From positions 62,001-126,000 of the forward strand of contig NZ_QUZK01000022.1 in assembly GCF_003410055.1 (NCBI RefSeq): a DNA stretch of 64,000 bases, written 5' to 3'. Made by a program: the position numbers and the translations under genes. The stretch is from Wenzhouxiangella sediminis (GTDB lineage Bacteria; Pseudomonadota; Gammaproteobacteria; Xanthomonadales; Wenzhouxiangellaceae). The stretch's first letter is position 1. Each line of letters starts with the position of its first letter. The notes beneath the pieces are model-generated. The model saw only the letters and a program-made list of their open reading frames with translations. It did no database searches and was not told the origin of the DNA. Of the stretch, positions 46,442 to 58,867 are shown piece by piece.

Positions 46442-48544
46442 TCAGGACTCGCCTTCTTCTTCCTTGAGCGCCTTCATGCTCAGGCGAATACGGCCCTGCT
46501 TGTCGACTTCGAGCACCTTGACCTTGACCTTGTCGCCTTCGGCCAGTTCGTCGGTGACGTTCTCGACGCGCTTGTCGGAGATCTGCGAGATGTGGACGAG
46601 GCCGTCCTTGCCCGGCAGGATCGTCACGAAAGCACCGAAGTTCATGATCTTGGTGACCGTGCCTTCGTAGACCGCGCCCACTTCGACATCGGCGGTGATC
46701 TGCTCGATGCGCTTGCGCGCGTCGTCGGCAGCGGCCTGGTTGACGGAGGCGATGGTGACCGTGCCGTCGTCCTGGATGTCGATCGTGGTGCCGGTTTCCT
46801 CGGTGATCTGGCGGATGGTCGCACCGCCCTTGCCGATCACGTCGCGGATCTTGTCCGGGTGCACCTTCATGGTGAACAGGCGCGGCGCGTACTCGCTCAT
46901 TTCCTCGCGCGGCTTCTCGATGATCTTGTTCATCTGCTCGAGAATGTGGCCGCGGCCGGCGTTGGCCTGCTTGAGGGCGACTTCCATGATCTCCCTGGTG
47001 ATGCCGGTGATCTTGATGTCCATCTGCAGGGCGGTCACGCCCTCGGCGGAACCGGCCACCTTGAAGTCCATGTCGCCGAGGTGGTCTTCGTCACCCAGGA
47101 TGTCGGTCAGCACAGCGAAACGATCGCCGTCCTTGATCAGGCCCATGGCGATACCGGCAACAGGCGCCTTGATCGGCACACCGGCGTCCATCAGAGCGAG
47201 CGAGCCGCCGCAGACGGTGGCCATCGAGCTCGAGCCGTTGGATTCGGTCACTTCGGAGACCAGGCGCAGCACGTAGGGGAACTCCTCGCCCTGCGGCACC
47301 ACGGCCGACAGCGCGCGCTTGGCCAGCTTGCCGTGGCCGATTTCGCGGCGCTTGGGCGCCAGCATGTGGCTGGTCTCGCCGACGCAGTACGGGGGGAAGT
47401 TGTAGTGGAGCATGAACGGCTCCTTGTACTCGCCCTCGATGGCGTCGATGATCTGCGCGTCGCGGCCGGTGCCCAGCGTGACCACGCACATCGCCTGCGT
47501 CTCGCCGCGGGTGAAGATCGCCGAACCGTGGGTGCGCGGCAGGAAGCCGACCGACATGTCCAGCGGGCGCACGGTGGTCAGGTCGCGACCGTCGATGCGG
47601 TTCTGACCGGACAGGATGCGCTCGCGAACCAGGTTCTTCTCGATCTTGCCGAACGCGTCCGACACGTCGCCTGCCGACGGCGCGTTCTCGTCGTTCTCGT
47701 CGCAGAGCTGCTCGACGACCTTGTTCTTGACCTCGGAAATGGCTTCCTTGCGCTCGACCTTGTCGGTCAGGTCGTAGGCCTTCTCCAGGCCATCGCCGAT
47801 GGCGGCCTTGACCTTGCCTTCCAGGCCTTCCGGCGCTTCGGGCGCCTGCCAGTCCCACTTCGCCTTGCCGGCTTCGGCCGTCAACTCCTCGATAGCGCTG
47901 ATGGCGGTCTGCATGTGATCGTGGCCGAAGGTCACCGCGCCGAGCATCTGCTCTTCGGTGAGCTGGTCGGCTTCGGACTCGACCATCAGGACGGCGTCCT
48001 TCGTGCCGGCGACAACCAGGTTGAGGCGCGATTCCTCAAGCTGGGTGGCGGTCGGGTTCAGCACGTACTCGCCGTCGACGTAGCCGACGCGGGCGCCGCC
48101 GATCGGGCCCTGGAACGGGCAGCCCGACAGCGAGAGCGCGGCCGATGCACCGATCATCGCCGGGATGTCGGCATCGACTTCCGGGTTCGACGACATGACG
48201 GTGGCGATGACCTGGGTTTCATTCAGAAAGCCCTTGGGGAAGAGCGGACGAATGGGCCGGTCGATCAGGCGCGAGGTCAGGGTTTCCTTTTCGGTCGGGC
48301 GCCCTTCGCGCTTGAAGAAACCGCCGGGAATGCGGCCGGCGGAATAGAATTTTTCCTGGTAGTTGACGGTCAGCGGGAAGAACGGCTGACCCGGCTTGGC
48401 TTCCTTCTTGGCCACGGCGGTGACGAGCACCACGGTGTCCGCCATCGTGACCATGACGGCCCCGTCGGCCTGGCGCGCGACGTGCCCGGTCTCGAGCGTG
48501 ACGTCGTGTTCGCCATACTTGAACGTTTTACTGAACTTCTTCAC
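46442..48544 (-). CDS. pnp: Polyribonucleotide nucleotidyltransferase (PNPase)
   Basis: A 700-residue PNPase with two RNase PH domains (about 1-230 and 310-540), a KH domain ([19 protein letters not shown]) and a C-terminal S1 domain ([15 protein letters not shown]). It degrades RNA 3' to 5' by phosphorolysis in the degradosome. The start is GTG with GGAGTGAAAA upstream. It follows rpsO, the order conserved across proteobacteria. Confidence 0.98.
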   Translation of the reverse strand: MKKFSKTFKYGEHDVTLETGHVARQADGAVMVTMADTVVLVTAVAKKEAKPGQPFFPLTVNYQEKFYSAGRIPGGFFKREGRPTEKETLTSRLIDRPIRPLFPKGFLNETQVIATVMSSNPEVDADIPAMIGASAALSLSGCPFQGPIGGARVGYVDGEYVLNPTATQLEESRLNLVVAGTKDAVLMVESEADQLTEEQMLGAVTFGHDHMQTAISAIEELTAEAGKAKWDWQAPEAPEGLEGKVKAAIGDGLEKAYDLTDKVERKEAISEVKNKVVEQLCDENDENAPSAGDVSDAFGKIEKNLVRERILSGQNRIDGRDLTTVRPLDMSVGFLPRTHGSAIFTRGETQAMCVVTLGTGRDAQIIDAIEGEYKEPFMLHYNFPPYCVGETSHMLAPKRREIGHGKLAKRALSAVVPQGEEFPYVLRLVSEVTESNGSSSMATVCGGSLALMDAGVPIKAPVAGIAMGLIKDGDRFAVLTDILGDEDHLGDMDFKVAGSAEGVTALQMDIKITGITREIMEVALKQANAGRGHILEQMNKIIEKPREEMSEYAPRLFTMKVHPDKIRDVIGKGGATIRQITEETGTTIDIQDDGTVTIASVNQAAADDARKRIEQITADVEVGAVYEGTVTKIMNFGAFVTILPGKDGLVHISQISDKRVENVTDELAEGDKVKVKVLEVDKQGRIRLSMKALKEEEGES

Positions 48545-48570
48545 TTTTCACTCCACTTTTGCACTTGCAA

Positions 48571-48610
48571 TAGAAAACACCCCGGAACAGCTCGGAAGCT
48601 GCCGGGGTGT
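48571..48610 (-). terminator. rpsO-pnp intergenic terminator/attenuator
   Basis: On the minus strand ACACCCCGG and CCGGGGTGT form a 9-bp stem around an inner imperfect hairpin, followed by TTTTCT. It lies 26 bp after the rpsO stop, where E. coli has its partial terminator and RNase III site. Confidence 0.85.
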
Positions 48611-48636
48611 CGGTCTCAATCGGAATCGATCCGCTC

Positions 48637-48906
48637 TTAGCGGCGCAGGCCAAGGCGCTGGATCAGGTCGCGGTAGCGCTGGATGTCTTTTTTCTTGACG
48701 TAATCCAGCAGCGAGCGACGCTGATTGACCAGCTTGAGCAGGCCTCGACGGGAGTGATGATCGGCCTTGTGGTTCTCGAAATGACCGGTCAGATCCTGGA
48801 TGCGCGCCGTCAGCAGCGCGACCTGGACTTCCGGGGAACCCGTATCACCCTCGGAGAGCTGGTATTCCTTGACAACTTCGCTTTTCTGTTCAGCGGTCAG
48901 AGTCAT
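48637..48906 (-). CDS. rpsO: 30S ribosomal protein S15
   Basis: An 89-residue S15 with the standard landmarks [27 protein letters not shown] and [12 protein letters not shown]. It binds 16S rRNA helix 22 and in many bacteria represses its own translation through the leader RNA. It is the promoter-proximal gene of the rpsO-pnp unit. Confidence 0.98.
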   Translation of the reverse strand: MTLTAEQKSEVVKEYQLSEGDTGSPEVQVALLTARIQDLTGHFENHKADHHSRRGLLKLVNQRRSLLDYVKKKDIQRYRDLIQRLGLRR

Positions 48907-49022
48907 CTTTCAAAAATCTCCAAAATCAACAGTTTGGGCGACCGGGCTTTTCCAGAAAACCCCCTGGGCCGACCCCAGGACGGGCTTTGTGCAAAAGCCC
49001 CGATCGCCGGTTTTTCATCAAG
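48907..49022 (-). promoter_or_regulatory. Structured rpsO 5' leader (candidate S15 autoregulatory RNA)
   Basis: About 115 nt between the predicted transcription start and the rpsO ATG. It contains three potential helices read on the minus strand: GGGCTTTTGCACAAAGCCC, CCTGGGGTCGGCCCAGG, and GGGTTTTCTGGAAAAGCCC. Such structured leaders mediate S15 feedback in other bacteria. No motif match was computed. Confidence 0.45.
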
Positions 49023-49028
49023 CCCGGC

Positions 49029-49058
49029 ATTATAACCGCCCCGGAAACGCCGTAGCAA
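49029..49058 (-). promoter_or_regulatory. Putative sigma70 promoter of rpsO-pnp
   Basis: On the minus strand TTGCTA (49058-49053), an 18-bp spacer and a consensus TATAAT (49034-49029). The rest of the gap to 49163 shows no further feature. Confidence 0.7.
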
Positions 49059-49163
49059 GCTGTTTTCCACCCCGAACTCAGGATCAAAGGTCCCACCGAC
49101 CACGGACGAATCCGGCGTCCGGTCGAGGCCGCAGGTCGGGGTCGCATCCCCGACGGACGACTC

Positions 49164-52244
<3,081 letters not shown>

Positions 52245-52264
52245 GGTGCAGCTGCCTTCAGATG

Positions 52265-53875
52265 TCAGTGCGCGTGGCCGTGGCCGATGTCGTTGCCGCC
52301 GGCCGCCGCCAGGCGAACGGAATAGGCGCCGCGGGAGACCACGCGTTCGCCGGCGCTCAGCCCTGCTAGGACCTCGACGTAGTCACCGTCGACGATACCG
52401 AGCCGCACGGGCCGGCGGTCGAAGGTCTCGCCGCCGGTCTGCACGTAGACGACGTCGCGTCCGCCGTCCTCGATGACGGCCGAGCGCGGAACGGCCAGGC
52501 GGGGTTCGGCCGCCGCCACGAACACGTGAGCGGGCAATCGCGCGCCGATCAGCTTCGGCCCCTGGTCAATCGGATAGTCGAGCGTCACGCCGACGGTGCG
52601 GGTCGTCGGGTCGACCGCGGCCTCGGTCTGCACCACCCGCGCGCCGCTGGCCTCGTCGAGGACGACGGCGCCGCCGTCCTCGCCCTCGAGCCAGGCGCCC
52701 GATGACTGGCCGATATCGCCGGCGAAACGTTCGGGCAGGCGGATTTCCAGCCAGCGATGGTCCGGCGAGGCGATGCGGAACACGCGATCGCCCGAACGCA
52801 CGAAGGCACCCGGACGCGTGGAGACCTCGACGACCTCGCCGGCCGCCGGGGAGCGCAGGGCAATACCGGCCTCGCCGTCGCCCTGCTCGTACTGCTGCAG
52901 CCGCGCGCGGGCGGCCTCGAATTCGGCCTGCGCGACCTCGACGCGCTCGCGCGCCTCGATCAAGCGCCGCTCGGGCACCGCGCCCTGCTCGAACAGGGGC
53001 GCGAGGCGTTCGACGTCGCGCCGGGCCAGTGCCAGGGTCGAGCGGGCCTGCTCGAGCTCGACGCGCAGGCTTCCGAAGTCGGTCTCCGCGCCCAGGCGCG
53101 GCACCACAAAACCCAGCACCTCGCCCGCTTCGACCCGATCACCGGCGCGCGCCAGCTCGCGATGCGTCATGTAGCCGTCGGCCGGCGCCCGCAGCTCTGC
53201 GCCAGCGTCGGCCGGCGCCGCCACGGTGGCGAACCCCAGCACCGACGGTCGCAGCGGGCGTTCGAAGACCGGTTCGGCGGCGAACACGTCGTTCCACTGC
53301 TGTTCCTTGAGATAGCTGATGTCGCCCTCGGCCGCCGGCGCCGTGACCCGGGCGGCCTGCCGCGATTCGTAGACCCGGAACGCGCCCAGGTCGTGCTCGA
53401 CTTCCAGGCCCTCGCCGGCGACGCGCAGCAGCAGGCGGAACTCGCCCGCCTCGCGCGGGGTGACCGCCGGGGTAAACAGTCCGTCGCGGGCCGGTTCGTT
53501 GACGCGGAAGCGCGCCACCGTCCGGTCGCCCTGCGCCAGCACCACGTCCATGCGCCCGGAGCGCATGGGCTGGAAATCGCTCAGGCGCGTGACGTGCGCC
53601 AGGAACGTCGACGATTCACCGGCGACCAGCGGCGGGAATTCCACGAACAGCTCGGTCTGCGCGGTGTAGTCGGTGACGACGACCGGCTCGCCGGAAGATT
53701 CTTCCGCGTGCGCCCCGCCGGCGGCATCGCCGTGGGCATGACCGGCTTCGTCGCCGTGCTCGTGACCGTGACCGGCCTCCTCTACGCCACAGCCCGACAG
53801 GACCAGGAGGACCAGAAGGACCAGCACCAAAAGCGTGGTGCCGGTCCGGCCGGCCCGGGAGCGATCAGTGGTCAT
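52265..53875 (-). CDS. RND efflux periplasmic adaptor with histidine-rich ends
   Basis: A 536-residue membrane-fusion protein. An N-terminal hydrophobic segment with lipobox-like LVLSGC is followed by a His-rich stretch (GHGHEHGDEAGHAHGD), a CusB-like N-terminal domain, a barrel-sandwich domain, the helical hairpin (LRVELEQARSTLALARRDVE and on) and C-terminal beta-barrel domains. It ends GHGHAH. It bridges the RND pump and the outer-membrane channel. The ATG at 53875 overlaps the His-rich lipoprotein gene by 11 nt. Confidence 0.9.
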   Translation of the reverse strand: MTTDRSRAGRTGTTLLVLVLLVLLVLSGCGVEEAGHGHEHGDEAGHAHGDAAGGAHAEESSGEPVVVTDYTAQTELFVEFPPLVAGESSTFLAHVTRLSDFQPMRSGRMDVVLAQGDRTVARFRVNEPARDGLFTPAVTPREAGEFRLLLRVAGEGLEVEHDLGAFRVYESRQAARVTAPAAEGDISYLKEQQWNDVFAAEPVFERPLRPSVLGFATVAAPADAGAELRAPADGYMTHRELARAGDRVEAGEVLGFVVPRLGAETDFGSLRVELEQARSTLALARRDVERLAPLFEQGAVPERRLIEARERVEVAQAEFEAARARLQQYEQGDGEAGIALRSPAAGEVVEVSTRPGAFVRSGDRVFRIASPDHRWLEIRLPERFAGDIGQSSGAWLEGEDGGAVVLDEASGARVVQTEAAVDPTTRTVGVTLDYPIDQGPKLIGARLPAHVFVAAAEPRLAVPRSAVIEDGGRDVVYVQTGGETFDRRPVRLGIVDGDYVEVLAGLSAGERVVSRGAYSVRLAAAGGNDIGHGHAH

Positions 53876-54299
53876 GCGGCTCCCCGCCGTCGTGACTGTG
53901 CTCGTCGTCCTCGTGCGCGTGGTCGCCGTCTTCGTGTTCGGCATGGTCTTCGTGGTGCGCTTCGCCGTCGTGAGCGTGCGCCTCGCCCTCGGCGTGGGCC
54001 TGGTCGTGGTGCGCGTCGTCCATCATCTCGCCGGACTGCATGTCGTCGCCCTCGGCGTCGGCCGCCTCATCACCGTAATAGGCTTCGGTTTCCGTGGCGG
54101 CGCCGTCGTCGTGGGCATGACCGTGGTCGTCGCCGGTTTCGCCGTCGTGGGCGTGATCGCCCTCGTGCGCGGCGCCTTCGTCGTGCGCATGCTCGCCGCC
54201 GTCGTCGTGGGCATGGCCGTGATCGCCGTTGTCGGCGCCGCAGGCGGTCAGGGCCAGGGCCAGCAGGCCCGCGAGAATGGTCAGCAGGGACTTGTTCAT
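53865..54299 (-). CDS. Histidine-rich lipoprotein, probable metal-binding partner of the efflux system
   Basis: A 144-residue protein with signal peptide and lipobox LTAC (Cys20). The mature chain is almost entirely low-complexity: 26 histidines with many Asp/Glu in units such as DHGHAHDDG and EAHAHDGEAHHEDH. Such chains buffer divalent metals or Cu/Ag in the periplasm. Its ATG overlaps the stop of the TolC-like gene (ATGA). Being lipidated it would tether metal near the pump (inference). Confidence 0.85.
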   Translation of the reverse strand: MNKSLLTILAGLLALALTACGADNGDHGHAHDDGGEHAHDEGAAHEGDHAHDGETGDDHGHAHDDGAATETEAYYGDEAADAEGDDMQSGEMMDDAHHDQAHAEGEAHAHDGEAHHEDHAEHEDGDHAHEDDEHSHDGGEPHDH

Positions 54300-55492
54300 G
54301 GTTCACCTCTCATCAGTTGCAGTTCGATATGGGATTGTCTTGCCGCCAGCGCGCGGCGAATCCGCTCGCGGCTGGCGGCCAGCTCGGTCCGGTGGGCGTC
54401 GATCAGTTCGAGCACGCCGATCTCGCCGGCGCGGTAGGCGCTCTCGGCGATCCCGGCCAGGGATTCGGACGCCTGGATATCGCTCAGCGCCTGCGCGGCG
54501 CCTCGACGGGCCTCGAGTTCACGGGCGAGCGCGCCCATCTCGGCGCCGAGTCTCGAGACCAGCAACGAGCGCTCGGCGGCCAGGCGACGCGCCCGGGCGC
54601 TTTCGACCTGCGACTGGCCGACGCCGCGGTCGAACAGCGGGACTTCCAGGCCCACCATGAACAGGTTGCCGCTGGCCGACAGACCGGGCTCGTCGAGTTC
54701 GCGCCGGCCCACGCCCAGCGTGACTTCCGGCCAGCGTCCGCGCTCAGCCGCCCGGGCGGACAATTCGGCGGCGCGAATCTCCGCGTCCAGGGCACGCACT
54801 TGCGGATGGTCGGCCAGCCGATCTTGCGGCTCGGCAGCCTCCGCTCGCGGCGGCAGCAGCTCGCCTTGCAGATCGACCGGCTCGTGCTCGATCAGGGCAA
54901 ACAGGCGATCGCGCGCCGAGGCCGCCCGGGCCCGCGTCTCCAGCCGTTCACCGTCGAGCGCGGCCAGCTCGTGGCGAAGCCGCAGCGCGTCGAAGCGTGA
55001 GGCGTCGCCGGCCTGCGCCCGCTGCTCGACGTCGGCTACCAGCTGCGCCAGGCGATCGTGCCAGCGGCCGACGGCCCGGGCCTGGCGGGAGGCGGCCAGG
55101 GCCGCGTAGAAGTGTCGGCGAATCAGCGCCGCCTGCTCGTCGCGATCGAGCTCGAATCGCGCGCCACTGGCCGTCCTTTCATACGTCGCCGAACGCTTCT
55201 CCAGGCCGTGCACGCCGGCGAGATTGACCCGCTGCCGGAGCCAGTAGAAATGGTCTTCCACCGAGCCGCCGGCCACATCGGCTTCTTCGTAGCTGTACTC
55301 GACTTCGGGGTTGTCCCAGCGTCCGGCCGAGCGCACGCGGCCCTCGGCCTGCGCCCGTCCGGCTTCGAGCCAGGTAGTGAAGTCCGACCGGTCGAGGCCG
55401 ATGCGGACCGCATCGGCCTCGGTCAGCGGCGACTGCGCTTGCACCGTGAAGTAGCAGGCCAGCAGGCCCGCCAGGACAATCGATCTCATCAT
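54296..55492 (-). CDS. TolC family outer-membrane efflux protein
   Basis: A 398-residue OMF protein with signal peptide (about 1-20). It has the duplicated coiled-coil hairpins of the family, including SYEEADVAG, ALRLRHELAALDGE, and a C-terminal repeat with YRAGEIGVLELIDAHRT. It forms the outer channel of the tripartite pump. Tandem ATG ATG starts at 55492 lie 1 nt after the M56 gene stop. Confidence 0.9.
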   Translation of the reverse strand: MMRSIVLAGLLACYFTVQAQSPLTEADAVRIGLDRSDFTTWLEAGRAQAEGRVRSAGRWDNPEVEYSYEEADVAGGSVEDHFYWLRQRVNLAGVHGLEKRSATYERTASGARFELDRDEQAALIRRHFYAALAASRQARAVGRWHDRLAQLVADVEQRAQAGDASRFDALRLRHELAALDGERLETRARAASARDRLFALIEHEPVDLQGELLPPRAEAAEPQDRLADHPQVRALDAEIRAAELSARAAERGRWPEVTLGVGRRELDEPGLSASGNLFMVGLEVPLFDRGVGQSQVESARARRLAAERSLLVSRLGAEMGALARELEARRGAAQALSDIQASESLAGIAESAYRAGEIGVLELIDAHRTELAASRERIRRALAARQSHIELQLMRGEP

Positions 55493-55493
55493 T

Positions 55494-56453
55494 TCAGCTA
55501 CCCAGGATGACGCCGAGAACGGTTTCGATGGCGTGGTGCGCACCGGCCAGCCAGGCGGCCGGGACCAGGACAGCGAGTCCCAGCGCGACCGTGCTCCAGT
55601 CGCGCGAGACGGCGCTCGGTTCGCCAGCGGCCAGCAGCCGCTCGACGCGGCGCGCGATATCGGCACCGCCGGCCGCCAGGCCGACCGTGGCCGGAAACTG
55701 TTGCCGCCGGACCACCTTGAGCAGCGCCTGCGCCGTGTCCGCGCCGCCGAAGCGCCGCGCGACGCGATCGTCGGCGCGCTCCTCGATTGCCTGGCGCCAA
55801 TGGGCGCGCAGACGCGCCGCGCTGGCCGGCAAATGAAAGGTCAGCAGGCACTCGAACAACGAGGACTTGATCAGGTCCCGTCCGCGCAGGTGCGCGGCTT
55901 CGTGGGCGATCACGATGCGCCGCTCACGGGCGTCGAGGCAATCGAACAGCCCGCGCGAAACCAGCACCACGGGGCGGAGCGGCCGGGCCACCATCGCCAG
56001 CGGACGCTCATCGTCGATCTTGCGGACCAGGCCGTTGGACGGCACCAGGCGCAGCAGCGCCGCGAGCCGCCCGCGGCGTGCCAGCGCGGCCCATGCATGC
56101 CGGACAACGACCGTAGTCACGGCCGCGAGCACCATCAGCAGCGCGGCGCCGGCCAGCGGTTCGATCTGGATCGCCGGGAAATGCTCGAAGCACAGATGCG
56201 GATGCCCGTCGCCATGGATGCGGCAGTGATCGTCGATCCAGCCGACGCGTTTGCTCAGCGCCACGCCAGCGAGGGCAGCCGCCCAACTCGCCGGCAGCAA
56301 CCAGGGCAGCAGCGCGAGGAGGGTGAACCGATGCAGCCGGCGCTTCGGTGGTAACGCTTCGAACGAATAGCGACTCAGCCACTGCGCCGCACCCGCGGCC
56401 AGGGCCCAGGCAAGCGCGCACAGCGCCACGAACATGGCGAGCAGCCCGATCAC
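55494..56453 (-). CDS. M56 family membrane metallopeptidase (BlaR1/MecR1-like sensor)
   Basis: A 319-residue protein with transmembrane segments near 5-25, 42-65, 100-125 and 290-315 and a cytoplasmic zinc protease motif HEAAH (about 185). It lacks the penicillin-binding sensor domain of BlaR1; the extracytoplasmic loop is short and contains histidines and cysteines (DDHCRIHGDGHPHLCFEH), suggesting metal sensing. The GTG start overlaps the blaI-like stop by 4 nt. It probably cleaves or inactivates the repressor on signal. Confidence 0.88.
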   Translation of the reverse strand: MIGLLAMFVALCALAWALAAGAAQWLSRYSFEALPPKRRLHRFTLLALLPWLLPASWAAALAGVALSKRVGWIDDHCRIHGDGHPHLCFEHFPAIQIEPLAGAALLMVLAAVTTVVVRHAWAALARRGRLAALLRLVPSNGLVRKIDDERPLAMVARPLRPVVLVSRGLFDCLDARERRIVIAHEAAHLRGRDLIKSSLFECLLTFHLPASAARLRAHWRQAIEERADDRVARRFGGADTAQALLKVVRRQQFPATVGLAAGGADIARRVERLLAAGEPSAVSRDWSTVALGLAVLVPAAWLAGAHHAIETVLGVILGS

Positions 56454-56887
56454 CGGTCTTCCTCGCGGCGCCGCCGCTCCAGCGCGGCCTCGAGTCGTTC
56501 GAGCGTGGCCTCGTCCATGCCGTCGGCCGACTCGACGAAGGCGGCGATCGAAGCGGCCGGGTCACCGCCGAAGCGACCCAGCATGTCCTGCATGTAGGCG
56601 GCCACCAGCTCCTCGCGCCGGACCTTCGGCGAGTAGCGAAACGCATGGCCGCGCTTGAAGCGCTCGACAAGCTGCTTTCGGTGCAGGCGCTCGAGGGTCG
56701 ACTGCACGGTATTGAGCGAGATGCCGCGCTGCGCCCCCATCAGCTCGTGCAGTCCCTTGGCCGTCCACTCGGGCTCGGACCACAGACGCTCCATGACCGC
56801 GACCTCGAGGTCGCCGAGCACGGGCATGGAAGTCCGGGGGACGCTGTCCTTGGTCACGGATCGAGGCCTGCTCTTGAAAGGAGCCAT
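56450..56887 (-). CDS. BlaI/MecI/CopY family transcriptional repressor
   Basis: A 145-residue winged-helix repressor. The conserved core LGDLEVAVMERLW, WTAKGLHELM, LNTVQSTLERLHRKQLVER is that of BlaI/MecI/CopY regulators. The C-terminal helices serve dimerisation. It heads the operon M56-TolC-His-rich lipoprotein-adaptor-RND pump, so it most likely represses this operon. Start is uncertain: ATG at 56887 or at 56827 (MPVLGDLE), which is closer to family length. Confidence 0.9.
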   Translation of the reverse strand: MAPFKSRPRSVTKDSVPRTSMPVLGDLEVAVMERLWSEPEWTAKGLHELMGAQRGISLNTVQSTLERLHRKQLVERFKRGHAFRYSPKVRREELVAAYMQDMLGRFGGDPAASIAAFVESADGMDEATLERLEAALERRRREEDR

Positions 56888-56900
56888 GGAGTCTACGCAG

Positions 56901-56929
56901 GCAAAAACCGACCGTCAATCGGTTTTTGC
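56901..56929. promoter_or_regulatory. Perfect 11-bp inverted repeat upstream of the blaI-like gene
   Basis: GCAAAAACCGA and TCGGTTTTTGC flank a 7-bp spacer, 14 bp upstream of the blaI-like ATG and about 130 bp upstream of liuB. It may be the BlaI-type operator or a bidirectional transcript insulator. Confidence 0.5.
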
Positions 56930-56938
56930 GCGGTCACG

Positions 56939-57026
56939 CCAACCAGCCAACCAGCCAACCAGCCAACCAGCCAACCAGCCAACGAACAAACGAACCAACG
57001 AACCAACGAACCAACGAACCAACAGG
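56939..57026. repeat. 8-bp microsatellite (AACCAGCC then AACGAACC)
   Basis: Five AACCAGCC units (56941-56980) are followed by AACGAACA and about four AACGAACC units. It ends 34 bp before the liuB start codon. A TACAAT hexamer (57028-57033) abuts it, so a -35 element 17 bp upstream would fall inside the repeat. Confidence 0.9.
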
Positions 57027-57060
57027 CTACAATGAAGCGCTTTGACCGACTGGAGCGTGC

Positions 57061-58668
57061 ATGCCCCGCCTGGACAGCCACGTCAATCGCAAGGACGCCG
57101 ATTTCGTCGCCCGCGACGAACATCACCGGCAACTGGCCGCCGACCTGCGCGAGAAGCTCGAGAAGACCGCCCTCGGCGGCTCCGAGAAGGCGCGCGAGAA
57201 GCACACCGGCCGCGGCAAGCTGCTGCCCCGCGAGCGCGTGCGCACCCTGCTTGATCCGGGCAGCCCCTTTCTCGAAGTCGCGCCGCTGGCGGCCAACGGC
57301 ATGTACGACGACGCCGCGCCGGGTGCCGGAGCGATCGCCGGCATCGGGCGGGTCAACGGCGTCGAGTGCATGGTCGTGGCCAACGACGCCACGGTGAAGG
57401 GCGGCACCTACTACCCGATCACGGTCAAGAAACACCTGCGCGCCCAGGAAATCGCGCTGGAGAACAACCTGCCCTGCATCTACCTGGTCGATTCCGGCGG
57501 CGCCTTCCTGCCCCTGCAGGACGAAGTCTTCCCCGACCGCGACCATTTCGGGCGCATCTTCTACAACCAGGCCCGGCTGTCGGCCAAGAACATCCCGCAG
57601 ATCGCCGTGGTCATGGGTTCCTGCACCGCCGGCGGCGCCTACGTACCGGCGATGTGCGACGAGGCGATCATCGTGCGTGAACAGGGCACGATCTTCCTCG
57701 GCGGCCCGCCGCTGGTGAAGGCCGCCACCGGCGAGGAAGTCGACGCCGAAACCCTCGGCGGCGCAGACGTGCACACCCGCCTGTCGGGCGTGGCCGACCA
57801 TTTCGCCGAGAACGATACGCACGCCCTGGCAATCGCGCGCGACCTGGTCGGCAATCTCAACCGCCCTGCCCCGGCCTTCACGCCGAACGAGACGCCCGCC
57901 GAGCCCGCCTACCCGGCCGAGGACATCTACGGCATCCTGCCCGACGACACGCGCTACCCCTTCGAGGTGCGCGAGATCATCGCGCGCATCGTCGACGGCT
58001 CGGAATTCGAGGAGTTCAAGGCGCGCTTCGGCACCACGCTGGTGTGCGGCTTCGCGCGGATTCACGGCTACACCGTGGGCATCGTCGCCAACAACGGCAT
58101 CCTGTTTTCGGAGTCCGCCCAGAAAGGGGCGCACTTCATCCAGCTGTGCAACCAGCGCAACATTCCGCTGGTGTTCCTGCAGAACATCACCGGCTTCATG
58201 GTCGGCAAGAAGTACGAGCAGTCAGGCATCGCCCGCGACGGCGCCAAGATGGTCACCGCCGTGGCCTGTTCGCACGTGCCGAAGTTCACCGTGGTCATCG
58301 GCGGCTCCTTCGGTGCGGGCAACTACGCCATGTGCGGCCGCGCCTACCAGCCGCGTTTTTTGTGGATGTGGCCCAACGCGCGAATCTCGGTGATGGGCGG
58401 CGAACAGGCCGCCAGCGTGCTGGCCACCGTCAAGCGCGACGCGATCGAGGGCCGCGGCGAGGAATGGCCGGAAGCCGAGGAAGAAAAGTTCAAGGCGCCG
58501 ATCCGCGACCAGTACGAGCATCAGGGCCATCCCTATTACGCGTCGGCGCGGCTGTGGGACGACGGCATCATCGACCCGACCGACACGCGCCGCGTCCTGG
58601 GCCTGGCCATCGCGGCCTCGGCCAACGCACCGATCGAGCGGGAGCGCTTTGGCGTATTTCGCATGTAA
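57061..58668 (+). CDS. liuB: Methylcrotonyl-CoA carboxylase carboxyltransferase (beta) subunit
   Basis: A 535-residue biotin-dependent carboxyltransferase. The N-half contains [11 protein letters not shown] and [19 protein letters not shown], and the C-half [15 protein letters not shown] and [11 protein letters not shown], the MCC-beta signatures. It carboxylates 3-methylcrotonyl-CoA in leucine catabolism with LiuD. GGAG lies 7 nt before the ATG. It heads a liuB-liuC-liuD cluster in which each intergenic gap holds a family B repeat. Confidence 0.93.
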   Translation: MPRLDSHVNRKDADFVARDEHHRQLAADLREKLEKTALGGSEKAREKHTGRGKLLPRERVRTLLDPGSPFLEVAPLAANGMYDDAAPGAGAIAGIGRVNGVECMVVANDATVKGGTYYPITVKKHLRAQEIALENNLPCIYLVDSGGAFLPLQDEVFPDRDHFGRIFYNQARLSAKNIPQIAVVMGSCTAGGAYVPAMCDEAIIVREQGTIFLGGPPLVKAATGEEVDAETLGGADVHTRLSGVADHFAENDTHALAIARDLVGNLNRPAPAFTPNETPAEPAYPAEDIYGILPDDTRYPFEVREIIARIVDGSEFEEFKARFGTTLVCGFARIHGYTVGIVANNGILFSESAQKGAHFIQLCNQRNIPLVFLQNITGFMVGKKYEQSGIARDGAKMVTAVACSHVPKFTVVIGGSFGAGNYAMCGRAYQPRFLWMWPNARISVMGGEQAASVLATVKRDAIEGRGEEWPEAEEEKFKAPIRDQYEHQGHPYYASARLWDDGIIDPTDTRRVLGLAIAASANAPIERERFGVFRM

Positions 58669-58683
58669 AAAAATAAAACCTTT

Positions 58684-58836
58684 TTGTCCACAGATGAACA
58701 CAGATAAACACAGATAAAAAAACAGACGAACGGAAAAAATGGGAAAGCGGAAGCGATCAACGTCTTGTTCGATCGGTGCCGACGAGCACATTCTTTTCGT
58801 TCTTTATCCGTGTTCATCTGTGTTCATCTGTGGACA
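58684..58836. repeat. Family B inverted-arm repeat (ACAGATGAAC words), copy 1
   Basis: The left arm (58684-58718) begins TTGTCCACAGATGAACACAG and repeats ACAGATAAAC; the right arm (58803-58836) is the complement, ending TTCATCTGTGTTCATCTGTG and GACA. The spacer of about 84 bp is unique. It fills the gap between liuB and liuC. Confidence 0.9.
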
Positions 58837-58867
58837 TTCCAGATTTTGACTTTGACTTTGAGAAGCC

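Noticed and set aside
46592-48640. Long open frame antisense to pnp
   Set aside because: PNPase is unmistakable on the minus strand with KH and S1 domains; the antisense protein is repetitive and has no ribosome-binding site.
56939-57026. Possible CRISPR-like array
   Set aside because: Units are 8 bp with no spacers; it is a microsatellite.
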